Part shown: positions 17,882 through 27,628 of the stretch, in pieces
How the letters are laid out: each line of letters begins with the position of its first letter
Position numbering within the stretch: position 1 is the first letter of the stretch
From: Gammaproteobacteria bacterium
GTDB lineage: Bacteria; Pseudomonadota; Gammaproteobacteria; GRL18
Reading direction: 5' to 3'
NCBI GenBank assembly: GCA_016744375.1
Contig: JADGEM010000004.1
Coordinates: forward strand, 1 to 64,000
Length of the DNA stretch: 64,000 nucleotides
The notes under the pieces: model-generated
The model's input: only the letters and a program-made list of their open reading frames with translations
Told to the model about the DNA's origin: nothing
Database searches by the model: none
Position numbers and translations under genes: made by a program

Positions 17882-18726
17882 ATGAGCTGATTAAATTTTT
17901 CTGGACATTCTTGCACACCATTACTGATGTACTGCCTATTGCCGGAATCATATTCGGCTTTCAGTTTCTTGTCATTCGTAAAAAAATTCCTAATCTGAAA
18001 CGGGTCCTGACTGGATTTTTCTATGTTATTTTTGGTTTGGCTTTATTTCTTCAAGGACTGGAGGATGCATTATTTCCAATTGGAAAATTAATGGCAGCAC
18101 AGTTAACCGATCCAGAATTTATTCGTCAGTCTGTCTTTGCATCCGTCGCCAAAACCATCCCGGAAACCATAGCACAGGGCGCACAGATCATTGAGTTTCA
18201 CTGGAGCCAGTATTTTTGGGTTTATATCTTTGCTTTCACCATTGGATTCAGCACCACCATTGCAGAGCCTTCGCTACTGGCTGTCGCAATCAAAGCCAAT
18301 GAAGTCTCTGGTGGCTCTATTGGTATCTGGGGGCTTCGTATCGCTGTGGCAATCGGTGTTGCATTTGGCATCTCTCTGGGTTCATGGCGGATTGTCACTG
18401 GATTACCATTACACTGGTTTATTATCAGTGGCTATATTATTGTAGTAATTCAGACACTTTATTCCCCAAAATTAATTATTCCCCTGGCTTATGATTCCGG
18501 TGGTGTCACAACATCAACAGTGACTGTCCCAATCGTTGCAGCCCTTGGCATTGGCCTGGCAACCAGTGTCCCCGGACGCAGCCCCTTAATTGACGGCTTT
18601 GGCTTAATTGCATTTGCCAGCTTATTTCCCATTATATCGGTACTGGCTTATGCACAGTTATCAGAATGGTATGGTAAAAAAAATACAGAACAATTCAATA
18701 AAGTGACAACTAAAAAGAGAGAATAG
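17878..18726 (+). CDS. DUF1538 membrane protein, second copy
   Basis: This 282-residue paralogue of the preceding gene carries the same two signatures: STTIAEPSLLAVAIKA near residue 120 and AYDSGGVTTSTVTVPIVAAL near residue 202, then DGFGLIAFASLFP. The pair is translationally coupled by a 4-base overlap, which favours 1:1 assembly into a heteromeric transporter or channel. The C-terminus has a short, basic cytoplasmic tail. The PII-like gene follows after two bases. Confidence 0.85.
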   Translation: MNELIKFFWTFLHTITDVLPIAGIIFGFQFLVIRKKIPNLKRVLTGFFYVIFGLALFLQGLEDALFPIGKLMAAQLTDPEFIRQSVFASVAKTIPETIAQGAQIIEFHWSQYFWVYIFAFTIGFSTTIAEPSLLAVAIKANEVSGGSIGIWGLRIAVAIGVAFGISLGSWRIVTGLPLHWFIISGYIIVVIQTLYSPKLIIPLAYDSGGVTTSTVTVPIVAALGIGLATSVPGRSPLIDGFGLIAFASLFPIISVLAYAQLSEWYGKKNTEQFNKVTTKKRE

Positions 18727-18728
18727 CA

Positions 18729-19079
18729 ATGCGATTTAAATTAATTATTGCTTTTGTAAATGATGATGTGACTAATGCGGTTCTGGATGCCAGTCGACTG
18801 GCTGGAGCAACAGGTGCAACTGTCATCAACAATGCCCGCGGTGAGGGGATCCAAAAAACCAAGACATTTTTTGGCCTGACTCTGGAAACTCAACGTGATG
18901 TTTTATTACTACTGGTTGAAGAGCATCTGAGTCGGGATGTTCTGGAAAAAATCAGTGATGTCGGTAAATTTGATAACTCACCGGGAACAGGCATTGCCTT
19001 TCAAATTGATGTGGAAGATGCTGTTGGCGTTTCACACCAGATCCAGCAATTGAGCGAAACTGTCGAGGAAAGATTATGA
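18729..19079 (+). CDS. PII-like signalling protein
   Basis: This 116-residue protein has the ferredoxin-like PII fold. It starts with the beta strand FKLIIAFVNDDVTNAVLDAS, has the T-loop region NNARGEGIQKTKTFFGLTLE, and continues RDVLLLLVEEHLSRDVLEKI, like GlnB/GlnK. The glutamine-sensor tyrosine motif of canonical GlnB is absent. In other systems, such as GlnK-AmtB or SbtB-SbtA, PII proteins plug or gate a membrane transporter encoded beside them. The location behind two DUF1538 genes suggests the same arrangement. The end overlaps the CBS gene by four bases. Confidence 0.82.
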   Translation: MRFKLIIAFVNDDVTNAVLDASRLAGATGATVINNARGEGIQKTKTFFGLTLETQRDVLLLLVEEHLSRDVLEKISDVGKFDNSPGTGIAFQIDVEDAVGVSHQIQQLSETVEERL

Positions 19080-19477
19080 ACCCCACACGAATCACAGTAA
19101 AAGATGTCATGAAACAAAAGGTTGATTTTGTTGATGGCATGAAAACAGTTAAAGAAGCATTGCTTGAAATGCAGCATGTTGAAACGAAAACGCTGATTGT
19201 CAACAAGCGTCATGAATATGATGAATGGGGTATTGTTGTTATTTCCGATATTGCCAAAAAAGTCCTTGCCACTGACAAATCCGTTGAACGGACAAATGTC
19301 TATGAAGTCATGACCAAACCTGCTGTCACCATTCATCAGGATATGGATATCCGCTATTGCGCACGCATGTTTGAACGTTTAGGTCTGTCCCGCGCACCAG
19401 TGGTCAAACATGGGCGGATTATCGGCATTATCAGCCATACCGATATGGTGCTGAAGGGTCTTTGTAATATCAGCTGA
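19076..19477 (+). CDS. CBS-pair protein
   Basis: This 133-residue protein consists almost wholly of two CBS motifs (residues about 6-65 and 75-132; for example VMTKPAVTIHQDMDIRYCAR and GRIIGIISHTDMVLKG). CBS pairs bind adenine nucleotides and regulate attached proteins. As the last gene of the DUF1538-PII operon it probably gives an energy-state input to the same transporter. It overlaps the PII-like gene by ATGA. Confidence 0.88.
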   Translation: MNPTRITVKDVMKQKVDFVDGMKTVKEALLEMQHVETKTLIVNKRHEYDEWGIVVISDIAKKVLATDKSVERTNVYEVMTKPAVTIHQDMDIRYCARMFERLGLSRAPVVKHGRIIGIISHTDMVLKGLCNIS

Positions 19478-19529
19478 TTACCCCTGGGAGAATTCAGCTC
19501 TATATTGAGAATATTCCCCACGCCGGGAG

Positions 19530-19550
19530 GATGGGCACCCGCCCATCTTT
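19530..19550 (+). terminator. Likely intrinsic terminator of the DUF1538 operon
   Basis: GATGGGC (19530-19536), loop ACCC, GCCCATC (19541-19547) and TTT form a strong 7-bp GC-rich hairpin, 52 bases after the CBS stop codon. The T-run is short, so termination may be partial. Confidence 0.5.
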
Positions 19551-19661
19551 AGATTCAATGACTCATGCTCAAAAGCAGTGTCTGCCAGTGATGGCTCGCC
19601 CATACTCACGTACATACTAACCCACCTATCCGAACATCTTTCCTTCTACTATACTGTCTGG

Positions 19662-21638
19662 ATGAACTACATTATATTTGAGGAAATTATTATATTACTG
19701 GCACTGGCAGTTATTGCCATTGCCGGTTTGAAACACTTTAAAATTGCTCCGATTCTGGCCTATCTTGTTGTTGGTATTATTGTCAGTCCTCATGCTCTGG
19801 GCCTAATAGAAAATACCAGGGACGTGCGTTTTATTGCTGAATTTGGTGTTGTTTTTCTTATGTTTACTGTTGGACTTGAGTTTTCACTACCTAAATTAAT
19901 CGCTTTAAAAAGAGAAGTTTTTGGACTTGGCGGCACACAAATGCTGCTAACATCGATTATTTCCGGCAGTATTGACTGGTATTTCAGTCATAATCTCAAA
20001 GAAGCCATTATTATTGGCGGTATTGTTGCCTTATCATCCACAGCAATTGTCACCAGACAACTATCTGAACAGTTAGAACTGAACTCACGCCATGGGCATC
20101 TTGCTTTAAGTATTCTTATCTTTCAGGATTTAGCTGTTATTCCACTACTGGTACTCATTCCAACACTCAGCAACGAAGGGCCATTGTTACAATCACTTGA
20201 AATCAGTACCTTTGCGAAGAGTGGAGTTATTCTGTTTATCATGCTGGCTATTGGTCACTGGATTTTACGTCCATTATTCAGAACTATTGCCAATATTCGC
20301 TCAGCAGAACTTTTCACTTTATCTGTTTTGTTAACAGCTTTATCTGCTTCATGGGCAACTCATGCTGCAGGACTTTCATTGGCTCTAGGTTCATTCATTG
20401 CAGGGATGATGTTAAGCGAAACTGAATATCGCCATCAGATTGAAATCGACATTCGCCCCTTTCAAGATGTTCTACTCGGCCTTTTTTTTATAACAGTCGG
20501 TATGCTGCTGGATTTGAGTACTCTGCTGCCGCAATTACACTGGGTACTATTGGTTGCATTACTGTTAATTGTTTCAAAAACACTGATTGTCACGGTACTC
20601 TGCTATCTCTTTGGTGCTTCACCGGGAGTATCTCTTCGGACCGGACTGGTATTAAACCAAGGGGGTGAGTTTGGTTTTGCTCTGCTGACACTGGCATTAA
20701 CTTACAATGTAATTGATCCGGCAACTATCCAGGTTGTTTTATCTGCAATCATTATAAGTATGATGTTCACCCCCTGGATTATTACGAACAACGGACGCTG
20801 GACCAAATTTATTTTCAGACAAAGTTACCAGACAAATCGACGAAGTATTGCCCAGAAAGTCGAGAATAAGACTAAAACACTTTTTGACCATGTCATTATT
20901 TGCGGTTATGGTCACATCGGTCAAAACGTATCCCGGTTTATTGAAGAAAAAAATCAGCATTATATTGCATTAGATCTGGACTCTATCCGTATTCAGGAGG
21001 CTCAGGAAGCCGGTGAAACAGTTGTATATGGGGATCCGACTCATAAAAGAATCTTACAGGCTGCTGGAATCGACAAAGCCCGAGTCGTGCTAATTACAAT
21101 AAAAAACACTTCTGCAGCAAAAAAAATAATCCGGCAGGTCCGCTCTCTAAGAAATAATATTCCAATATTAGTACGCAGTGTGGATGAAAGTAAACTGGAT
21201 GAACTGTATTCTGAAGGTGCCACAGATGTCATTCCAGAAACACTGGAGTCATCGATCATTCTGGCATCACATCTTCTGATTCATCTTGATGTACCACTCA
21301 ATGAGATCACCAGGGATATTGCTAAGGCCCGAAAAGATCGGTATCAGTTTTTACGTGGTTACTACCCAGGAGAAGAAGCCTCACACGCTGAATCCAGCAT
21401 GATTAACGAACATATGTATACCATGGTCTTACACCCGGGGTCACGAGCTATTGGCATGACCATTGGTGAAATTAATCTGGATGATCGCAATATTGTATTT
21501 ACCGCATTACGGCGTGGCGGTATTCGGGGAAAACAACCCACACCGGATCTGCTATTAAAAGAAAATGATATTATCGTCATGCATGCCCGTCCGGAAGACC
21601 TTGAATTTATCAAGGTTGAATTATTGACGGGGCATTAA
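19662..21638 (+). CDS. Monovalent cation:proton antiporter, KefB/CPA2 type
   Basis: This 658-residue CPA2 antiporter exchanges K+ or Na+ for H+. Residues about 1-375 form the 12-helix exchanger domain (including SSTAIVTRQL and LIFQDLAVIPLLVL). Residues about 410-530 are a TrkA-N/RCK nucleotide-binding domain with the Rossmann motif IICGYGHIGQNVSRF. Residues about 575-658 form a TrkA-C domain (GSRAIGMTIGEINL). The start was set at MNYIIFEEII because the first transmembrane helix begins there; an upstream in-frame GTG at 19578 would add a hydrophilic leader. Glutathione control as in KefB/KefC cannot be judged. Confidence 0.9.
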   Translation: MNYIIFEEIIILLALAVIAIAGLKHFKIAPILAYLVVGIIVSPHALGLIENTRDVRFIAEFGVVFLMFTVGLEFSLPKLIALKREVFGLGGTQMLLTSIISGSIDWYFSHNLKEAIIIGGIVALSSTAIVTRQLSEQLELNSRHGHLALSILIFQDLAVIPLLVLIPTLSNEGPLLQSLEISTFAKSGVILFIMLAIGHWILRPLFRTIANIRSAELFTLSVLLTALSASWATHAAGLSLALGSFIAGMMLSETEYRHQIEIDIRPFQDVLLGLFFITVGMLLDLSTLLPQLHWVLLVALLLIVSKTLIVTVLCYLFGASPGVSLRTGLVLNQGGEFGFALLTLALTYNVIDPATIQVVLSAIIISMMFTPWIITNNGRWTKFIFRQSYQTNRRSIAQKVENKTKTLFDHVIICGYGHIGQNVSRFIEEKNQHYIALDLDSIRIQEAQEAGETVVYGDPTHKRILQAAGIDKARVVLITIKNTSAAKKIIRQVRSLRNNIPILVRSVDESKLDELYSEGATDVIPETLESSIILASHLLIHLDVPLNEITRDIAKARKDRYQFLRGYYPGEEASHAESSMINEHMYTMVLHPGSRAIGMTIGEINLDDRNIVFTALRRGGIRGKQPTPDLLLKENDIIVMHARPEDLEFIKVELLTGH

Positions 21639-21669
21639 CATTAAGCCTTAATATAAACTCGGGATCTCC

Positions 21670-23091
21670 TTATTGCGCTGCAACTCTTTCTTCGATGTAA
21701 CGAATTGCTTTGGCCATCCGACTCAAACAGCGGTCACGGCCAATTAATTCCAGGGTGATATCAATTGACGGGGACATACCTGCACCAGTAACCGCAACAC
21801 GTAGTGGTTGTGCAACTTTACCGAGTTTTAACTCTAATTCTTCAGTCAGCTTTAGCACAATCTGATGCAGAGCTTCACCACTCCATTCACTGGTTGCTGT
21901 AAAACGCTCCAGCATTTTTTTCAAAGGTTCAAGTGCTGCCGCCTTAAGGTTCTTCTTAGCTGCTTTTTCATCAAAATCTTCAAAATCTTCAAAGAAATAG
22001 CGACTGCTTTGTGCCATTTCGACCAGTGTTTTACACCTTTCGGCCAGAGCGGTCACAATTGCTGATAGAGCAGGACCATTATCGGTATTGATCCCATGCT
22101 TTTCCATATGCCAGGCAAGGTGCTTCGCAACATGTTCTGGATCACCCTCTTTAATATAATGCTGGTTTAACCACAGTAATTTATCAGGGTTAATGGATGA
22201 AGCTGATTTATTAATATCATCCAGTTCAAACAACTCAATCATTTCATCAATAGAAAATATCTCCTGATCACCATGAGACCACCCCAGGCGAACCAGATAG
22301 TTTAAAAGTGCTTCAGGTAAATAACCTTCTTCACGATAATTCAATAAATTTGCAGCGCCGTGACGTTTTGATAATTTGGCCCCCTGTTCATCCAGAATCA
22401 TTGGCAAGTGGGCATATTCTGGAATAAGTGCATCCATTGCCTTGAGAATATTGATCTGGCGCGGCGTATTATTAAGATGGTCATCACCGCGGATCACGTG
22501 GGTTATTCCCATATCCAGATCATCAATAACAACGACCAGATTATAGGTTGGTGTACCATCACCACGAGCAATAATTAAATCATCCAGTTCTTTGTTCTTA
22601 ATAACAATCTGACCTTTAACATGATCATTAATAACCACTTCGCCATCGATATCGGTTTTAAAACGGATCACAGGTAAAACAGCGTCCTTACCTTCAGGTG
22701 GCTGTTCAATACCACGACAGCGACGGTCATAGCGGGCTTTTTCTTTTTTGGCCATCTGTGTTTCACGCATTGCATCCAATTCTTCTTTACTGCAATAGCA
22801 TTTATAGGCGTAGCCATCATCCAGAAGTTTTTGAATCACCTCTTTATAGCGCGCCATACGTTCTGTCTGGTAAAAAGGCCCTTCATCATGAGCTAAACCC
22901 AACCACTGCATACCTTCAAGGATTACATCAACAGCTTCTTGAGTTGAACGCTCCCTATCTGTATCTTCAATACGCAGGACAAATTTACCTTGATGCCGCT
23001 TAGCATAAAGCCAGGAAAACAGGGCCGTACGGGCACCACCAATATGTAAATAGCCAGTTGGGCTTGGAGCAAAGCGGGTTCTTACAGTCAT
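21670..23091 (-). CDS. gltX: Glutamyl-tRNA synthetase
   Basis: This class I aminoacyl-tRNA synthetase charges tRNA-Glu. The HIGH-type motif is [10 protein letters not shown] (residues 17-26) and the KMSKS-type motif is GAKLSKRHG near residue 240. A zinc-binding-like cysteine cluster ([15 protein letters not shown]) follows the first half. The length of 473 residues and the discriminating C-terminal helical anticodon-binding domain are typical of the bacterial enzyme. It is monocistronic and convergent with the antiporter gene. Confidence 0.97.
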   Translation of the reverse strand: MTVRTRFAPSPTGYLHIGGARTALFSWLYAKRHQGKFVLRIEDTDRERSTQEAVDVILEGMQWLGLAHDEGPFYQTERMARYKEVIQKLLDDGYAYKCYCSKEELDAMRETQMAKKEKARYDRRCRGIEQPPEGKDAVLPVIRFKTDIDGEVVINDHVKGQIVIKNKELDDLIIARGDGTPTYNLVVVIDDLDMGITHVIRGDDHLNNTPRQINILKAMDALIPEYAHLPMILDEQGAKLSKRHGAANLLNYREEGYLPEALLNYLVRLGWSHGDQEIFSIDEMIELFELDDINKSASSINPDKLLWLNQHYIKEGDPEHVAKHLAWHMEKHGINTDNGPALSAIVTALAERCKTLVEMAQSSRYFFEDFEDFDEKAAKKNLKAAALEPLKKMLERFTATSEWSGEALHQIVLKLTEELELKLGKVAQPLRVAVTGAGMSPSIDITLELIGRDRCLSRMAKAIRYIEERVAAQ

Positions 23092-23514
23092 TTTATCTCT
23101 CAGGAAGGAAAAAGAAGTATTTTACATGATGAGTATGAATAAAAGAAGTCTGTTCCCATCAACAAAAAACATCAAAAGCCCTCATACATCTATAACAGAA
23201 TTTTTTGGCTTTATGGCACACTTTTTTTGATATTAATAATATTTATTATTTTCAATAATAAAATCATACCGCCCCAGGAAAATGTCTTTTTTTTGTAATA
23301 AACAGTCATAGCAGTATAGAATTGAAACAACAATGCTTTAGCAAAAACACTATTTATAATAATAACTGAAATATACACTTAGCCATATTTTCAGTGATCC
23401 ATGTCATTTATCTTTACCTGAAGATTCCATAGACTGGTATTAAGAGACATGTAACGTCCAAGTTAATTGCAGTAAAAAAATCAATAGTTCAAACTGGAAT
23501 GATTGGAGTCAATT
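23092..23514. other. Intergenic region between divergent gltX and tusA-like gene
   Basis: These 422 bases hold no gene that I can support. The sequence is AT-rich, with a small AT palindrome around 23230-23265 (ATTATTTTCAATAAT). It must contain the promoters of gltX and of the TusA-like gene, but no clear -35/-10 pair stands out. Confidence 0.5.
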
Positions 23515-23754
23515 ATGAGTAAAAACCTGGTATTTGAAGAGGGACTTGACATAAGAGGTCTGGATTGTCCTATACCAATTTTGCGTACAAAATCGATGCT
23601 TGCACGCATGGTTTCGGGTGACATTTTGAAAATTACCGCAAACAACAGGGAGTTCATTCGTGAAATCCATGCCTTATCAACACAAATGGGACACACCATT
23701 GTGGAGGAGAATACCGCAGAGGAAACACTCTCCTTTGTCATTCAGAAAAAATAA
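23515..23754 (+). CDS. TusA/SirA-like sulfurtransferase domain protein
   Basis: This 79-residue protein has the TusA fold signature LDIRGLDCPIPILRTKSML, with the sulfur-carrying Cys in the CPxP motif near residue 19. TusA proteins relay persulfide sulfur in tRNA thiolation, molybdenum cofactor synthesis or sulfur oxidation; which applies here is open. The start was set at MSKN, preceded by GGAG at six bases, rather than the in-frame TTG at 23503. It is a single gene, convergent with flhB. Confidence 0.88.
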   Translation: MSKNLVFEEGLDIRGLDCPIPILRTKSMLARMVSGDILKITANNREFIREIHALSTQMGHTIVEENTAEETLSFVIQKK

Positions 23755-23919
23755 CTGATGGTTTTACTTAAATCATCCTCTCTGTGGCTAACATCATTAG
23801 TAATCATATCGGCTGAAATCTGGTAGCATCCATTTGAACCGATAAGTAGTTCAGGGCATTTATCTCAAATTGCACTTTTAAATTTTGTTATTACCGCTGC
23901 CACATGGTTAACTCAGCAA

Positions 23920-25047
23920 TTAACGTTTATATTCATCTGGTATTGGTAAATCAGACATATCCGGTTTTGTTGATTGTTCGATATCACCATTTTTTAATTG
24001 AAAAATATAAGCCAGAACCTGAGCAACAGCAACATAGAGTCCTGCAGGTATTTCCTGCCCTATCTCAACAGAATGGTAAATTGCTCTTGATAAGGGAGGG
24101 ATTTCCATAATAGCCACATCACTGGCCTGTGCGACGTTGCGTATCTGCAGGGCAACCAGATCAACACCTTTAGCCAGCATTACGGGCGCACCTGAACCCT
24201 CTGTGTCATATTGCAAAGCAACTGCATAATGTGTCGGGTTCGTAATGATTACATCAGCCTTAGGGACATCAGCCATCATACGCTGCTGGGCAATTTCTTG
24301 TTGCTTTTGGCGGATACGCCCTTTTATTTCAGGGTTGCCATCGGTATTTTTTGATTCGTCTTTGACTTCTTGTTTGGTCATTTTTAACTGGCGGGTATTA
24401 CTCCATACCTGATAGGGTACATCAATCAAAGCAACCACAATCATGGCTAACGACACTAATAAAAATTGCCAGCTTATAAGTTCCATTGCATGAATGAAAG
24501 CGCCAGGAAAAGGTTCTTCAGATAAACCATAAATCTCATTTTTCGCCTGCCAGAGAAAAAACACTGCCACGCCCCCCATCAGCATGATTTTTAAAATACT
24601 TTTAATTAATTCAATCACACCATTAGTTCCAAATATTTTTTTTAGACCCTTGATTGGATTTAACTTGCTTAATGTCGGTGTGATTGATTCAGCTGAAAAA
24701 TTAAAACCACCTAAAAGTGCACCAGAGAATATAGCTGTAGAGAGCATAATTATAAACAGGGGCAGTAAGGCATAAATCATGGCTGCCAGCTCCCCTTTAA
24801 AATGGATAAAAAGTTGTTCTGATTCAAATAGAGTATTGCGCTCTATTGAGAAATTATTTTTCATAATTTTAGTAATCACTTCAATCATGTCTCCAGAAAA
24901 ATACATAATTCCAATAATTGAAGCAAGCAGCATAAACAAGGTGGTTAATTCTTTAGAACGGGCAATCTGACCTTTTTTACGGGATTCCGATTTCTTTTTG
25001 TCCGTCGGGTCTTCTGACTTATCGTGACCATCTTCATTCTCAGCCAT
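23920..25047 (-). CDS. flhB: Flagellar export gate protein FlhB
   Basis: FlhB is the substrate-specificity switch of the flagellar type III export gate. It has a basic cytoplasmic N-terminus (EDPTDKKKSESRKKGQIARS), four transmembrane helices to about residue 210, and a cytoplasmic domain with the autocleavage motif NPTH (VIITNPTHYAVAL, about residue 265). The 375-residue length is typical. Its ATG overlaps the fliR stop by one base. It is the last gene of the fliL operon; flhA, which usually follows in polar flagellates, is not here. Confidence 0.97.
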   Translation of the reverse strand: MAENEDGHDKSEDPTDKKKSESRKKGQIARSKELTTLFMLLASIIGIMYFSGDMIEVITKIMKNNFSIERNTLFESEQLFIHFKGELAAMIYALLPLFIIMLSTAIFSGALLGGFNFSAESITPTLSKLNPIKGLKKIFGTNGVIELIKSILKIMLMGGVAVFFLWQAKNEIYGLSEEPFPGAFIHAMELISWQFLLVSLAMIVVALIDVPYQVWSNTRQLKMTKQEVKDESKNTDGNPEIKGRIRQKQQEIAQQRMMADVPKADVIITNPTHYAVALQYDTEGSGAPVMLAKGVDLVALQIRNVAQASDVAIMEIPPLSRAIYHSVEIGQEIPAGLYVAVAQVLAYIFQLKNGDIEQSTKPDMSDLPIPDEYKR

Positions 25048-25880
25048 CAGCTATGACTCCTTAGGTGAAATATCAGTGTGTCAGTAGAAGTGATACTGTT
25101 CTGAGCGGCACTGTGTTCTAGTATATCTTGAATAAGCTGAAAAATTGCAGTCATAATTCGTTCAAAATAAGGGACCAGTGTCGGCAGAGTGATATAAATA
25201 ATCGCAAAAGCCAGAATAATTGTGATTAAGAAACCCACTGAAAAAGGATTCAATTGTGGAGATGCCTTAGACATAACACCAAAACTTACATTCACCATTA
25301 ATAATGCCGTCATTGCAGGTAATACCATCATAACTGCACTTTGAAACATCTGGCTGCCCCAACTGATCAACATCCAGTATCCAGTGCTTGAAATACCATT
25401 AATACCAATTGGAAGAATATTAAAGCTGTTGACAACTTCCCTTATTAATATTAAATGCCCATCAAGGGCTAAAAACAGAAATGTGGCCAGCATTAAATAT
25501 AACTGTCCCACTACGGTGACCTGAATTCCATCCTGAGGACTGTTCATCATGGAAAAACCAAGTCCTGCCTGCATGGCCAGAATATGCCCGGACATAACAA
25601 ATAAATTAAATGCCAGTTGTAAAGCAAAGCCCATAATAGCACCAATGAGTACTTGATGGATAGCAATGAGAAGCGCTTCTCCACTGATAAAATCAACCAG
25701 TGGCAAGGGTGGTAAAATGGGGACAACAACCAGAGTAACTAATAAAGCCATGAGTACACGAAAGCGAACAGGGATTGAACGGGTTGAAAAAATAGGTGCG
25801 ACCAGCATCATCGCACTGATACGAATAAAGGGCCAGATATAGGCTCCAACAAATGCCGTTATTTCAGCAGTAGTAAACAT
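25047..25880 (-). CDS. fliR: Flagellar export gate protein FliR
   Basis: This 277-residue membrane protein has about six hydrophobic helices and the family stretch GLGFSMMNSPQDG. It is a subunit of the FliP-FliQ-FliR gate complex in the MS ring. It lies in the standard order between fliQ and flhB and overlaps flhB by one base. Confidence 0.96.
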   Translation of the reverse strand: MFTTAEITAFVGAYIWPFIRISAMMLVAPIFSTRSIPVRFRVLMALLVTLVVVPILPPLPLVDFISGEALLIAIHQVLIGAIMGFALQLAFNLFVMSGHILAMQAGLGFSMMNSPQDGIQVTVVGQLYLMLATFLFLALDGHLILIREVVNSFNILPIGINGISSTGYWMLISWGSQMFQSAVMMVLPAMTALLMVNVSFGVMSKASPQLNPFSVGFLITIILAFAIIYITLPTLVPYFERIMTAIFQLIQDILEHSAAQNSITSTDTLIFHLRSHS

Positions 25881-25915
25881 TTTAATAACTTGATACGTAT
25901 TTGTGAATCAAACTA

Positions 25916-26191
25916 CTATCCACCGCTTAGATATAACGGGATATTGATGAACATTTGATTCATGTATTCCATCAGACGTCCTAACATATAGGGCCCGGCA
26001 TACATAAGCACTGAGAAAGTCACCAGAAGTTTTGGAATAAAGGTTAAGGTCTGTTCATTAAGCTGAGTAGCCGCCTGAAACATACTCACCATCAGACCAA
26101 CAACCAGTGCCGGGATTAGTATGATCAATAACAGAACAATAATAAGATAGACTGCGCCCTGCAAAATATCTAAAACAGTTTCAGGTGTCAT
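25916..26191 (-). CDS. fliQ: Flagellar export gate protein FliQ
   Basis: This small 91-residue protein has two transmembrane helices; VGLMVSMFQAATQLNEQTL is the conserved FliQ segment between them. It is part of the FliPQR export gate and lies between fliP and fliR. Confidence 0.96.
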   Translation of the reverse strand: MTPETVLDILQGAVYLIIVLLLIILIPALVVGLMVSMFQAATQLNEQTLTFIPKLLVTFSVLMYAGPYMLGRLMEYMNQMFINIPLYLSGG

Positions 26192-26226
26192 TATTACTCC
26201 TCATTGTATGCTCCTCATTACTGCAA

Positions 26227-27042
26227 TTAAATATAATAACTAGAGGCTAATGTCCCCATTATCATTGACCAGCCATCCACCAGAACAAAAAGCATTAATT
26301 TAAACGGCATAGAAACAATCAGTGGTGACAACATCATCATTCCCATTGACATCAGGACACTGGCAACCACCAGATCAATGATCAAAAAAGGAATAAATAT
26401 CAAAAAGCCAATGGTAAAAGCCGTCTTGAGTTCACTGGTCACAAAGGAAGGGATTAAGACAGTGAAAGGAACATCGGCTGGTTTCTGGTAGGGGCCTTTT
26501 TTAGCAATTTCTGAAAACATCGTCAGGTCTTTTTCCCGGGTCTGCGCCAGCATGAATTCATGTAAGGGAATGGATGCCCTTTCCACAGCAGTTTCTATAT
26601 TAATTTGTTCATCCAGATAAGGTTTAAAACCATCGTTATACATACGATCAAATACCGGGGCCATAATAAACATTGTCATAAAGATCCCAAGCCCCACTAG
26701 AACCTGAGCAGGTGGTGCCTGCATTAAACCAGTTGCCTGACGTACAATGGCAAGAACAATAATAATTCGGGTAAAGGAGGTCATCATTAATAACATTGAT
26801 GGCAGCATAGTAATGACCGTCATCAAAACCAGAGCCTGGATAGTGACAGACCAGTTTTGTTCACCATCAGGACCGGTAGTAACAGTGAGTGCATCCAGAG
26901 TCGGTGCGGCAGAACTTATACCCGGCAGGAGAATTAAAGCAATTATTAGCAGGATCGGCATTCCCTTAGCAATTGTGGGAACAAGAGAAATCAAATATCT
27001 GTAGAAAAAGTAATTGATTTGAGTTTTTTTCATATCATTCAT
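26227..27042 (-). CDS. fliP: Flagellar export gate protein FliP
   Basis: This 271-residue gate protein has a cleavable signal peptide after a long basic leader (hydrophobic core LLIIALILLPGISSA). The conserved membrane helices include TMLPSMLLMMTSFTRIIIVL, and PPAQVLVGLGIFMTMFIMAP follows; the C-terminal end contains MMLSPLIVSMPFKLMLFVLV. The start is uncertain: ATG at 27042 or three codons later, neither with a strong RBS. Confidence 0.96.
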   Translation of the reverse strand: MNDMKKTQINYFFYRYLISLVPTIAKGMPILLIIALILLPGISSAAPTLDALTVTTGPDGEQNWSVTIQALVLMTVITMLPSMLLMMTSFTRIIIVLAIVRQATGLMQAPPAQVLVGLGIFMTMFIMAPVFDRMYNDGFKPYLDEQINIETAVERASIPLHEFMLAQTREKDLTMFSEIAKKGPYQKPADVPFTVLIPSFVTSELKTAFTIGFLIFIPFLIIDLVVASVLMSMGMMMLSPLIVSMPFKLMLFVLVDGWSMIMGTLASSYYI

Positions 27043-27059
27043 TTTTATTTTAATGTGCG

Positions 27060-27620
27060 TTACTTTTTATTACTCAAAAAGACAGATAATTTATCGGCAA
27101 ATGGGTGTTTGCCAGCATGGCTGATTTTATTGGATGAATTAATTTCTGCTTCATCAATTGATTCATCCAGTACATGCAATGTATTAATATGTGTTGCTGT
27201 CATTCCAACTAGTAATTGCTGTTTACCAACCTGAATCAGGGCAATTTTTTCTTTTTGCCCTAAGTTTAATGTCGCCAATATTTTTAATTGACCCTGTCCG
27301 GTCAGATTACTATAGCCCATTTTTTTCATAAACCAGGCCATAGAAAAAATTAATAATAAGATAAAAAAAAGTCCCAGAGAAACGCCTAGTGCATCCGTAT
27401 CAGTCGATACGTTTTTTCTTTTTTCAGACAGAAATGAAAACGATTTTTTCTCTATGGATTCAGATTCAGCTACACCCTGCCGGGAAATATTATTTTGCTC
27501 CAACTGCTGCGGAAAAACACCATCTTCGGCAAAGACGTTTGATGAAAACAGGCAAGCAACAAGAAGAAAAAACCAAACAACTAATTTGGTTTTGACATTT
27601 ATTATCAAATGAATAGTCAT
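27060..27620 (-). CDS. fliO: Flagellar assembly protein FliO
   Basis: FliO is a scaffold for assembling FliP. This 186-residue version has an N-terminal hydrophobic signal-like segment, a periplasmic stretch of about 60 residues, a transmembrane helix (LGLFFILLLIFSMAWFM, about residue 80), and a cytoplasmic domain with LKILATLNLGQKEKIALIQV. Position between fliN and fliP supports the call, since FliO is poorly conserved. Confidence 0.9.
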   Translation of the reverse strand: MTIHLIINVKTKLVVWFFLLVACLFSSNVFAEDGVFPQQLEQNNISRQGVAESESIEKKSFSFLSEKRKNVSTDTDALGVSLGLFFILLLIFSMAWFMKKMGYSNLTGQGQLKILATLNLGQKEKIALIQVGKQQLLVGMTATHINTLHVLDESIDEAEINSSNKISHAGKHPFADKLSVFLSNKK

Positions 27621-27628
27621 CGAAATTA

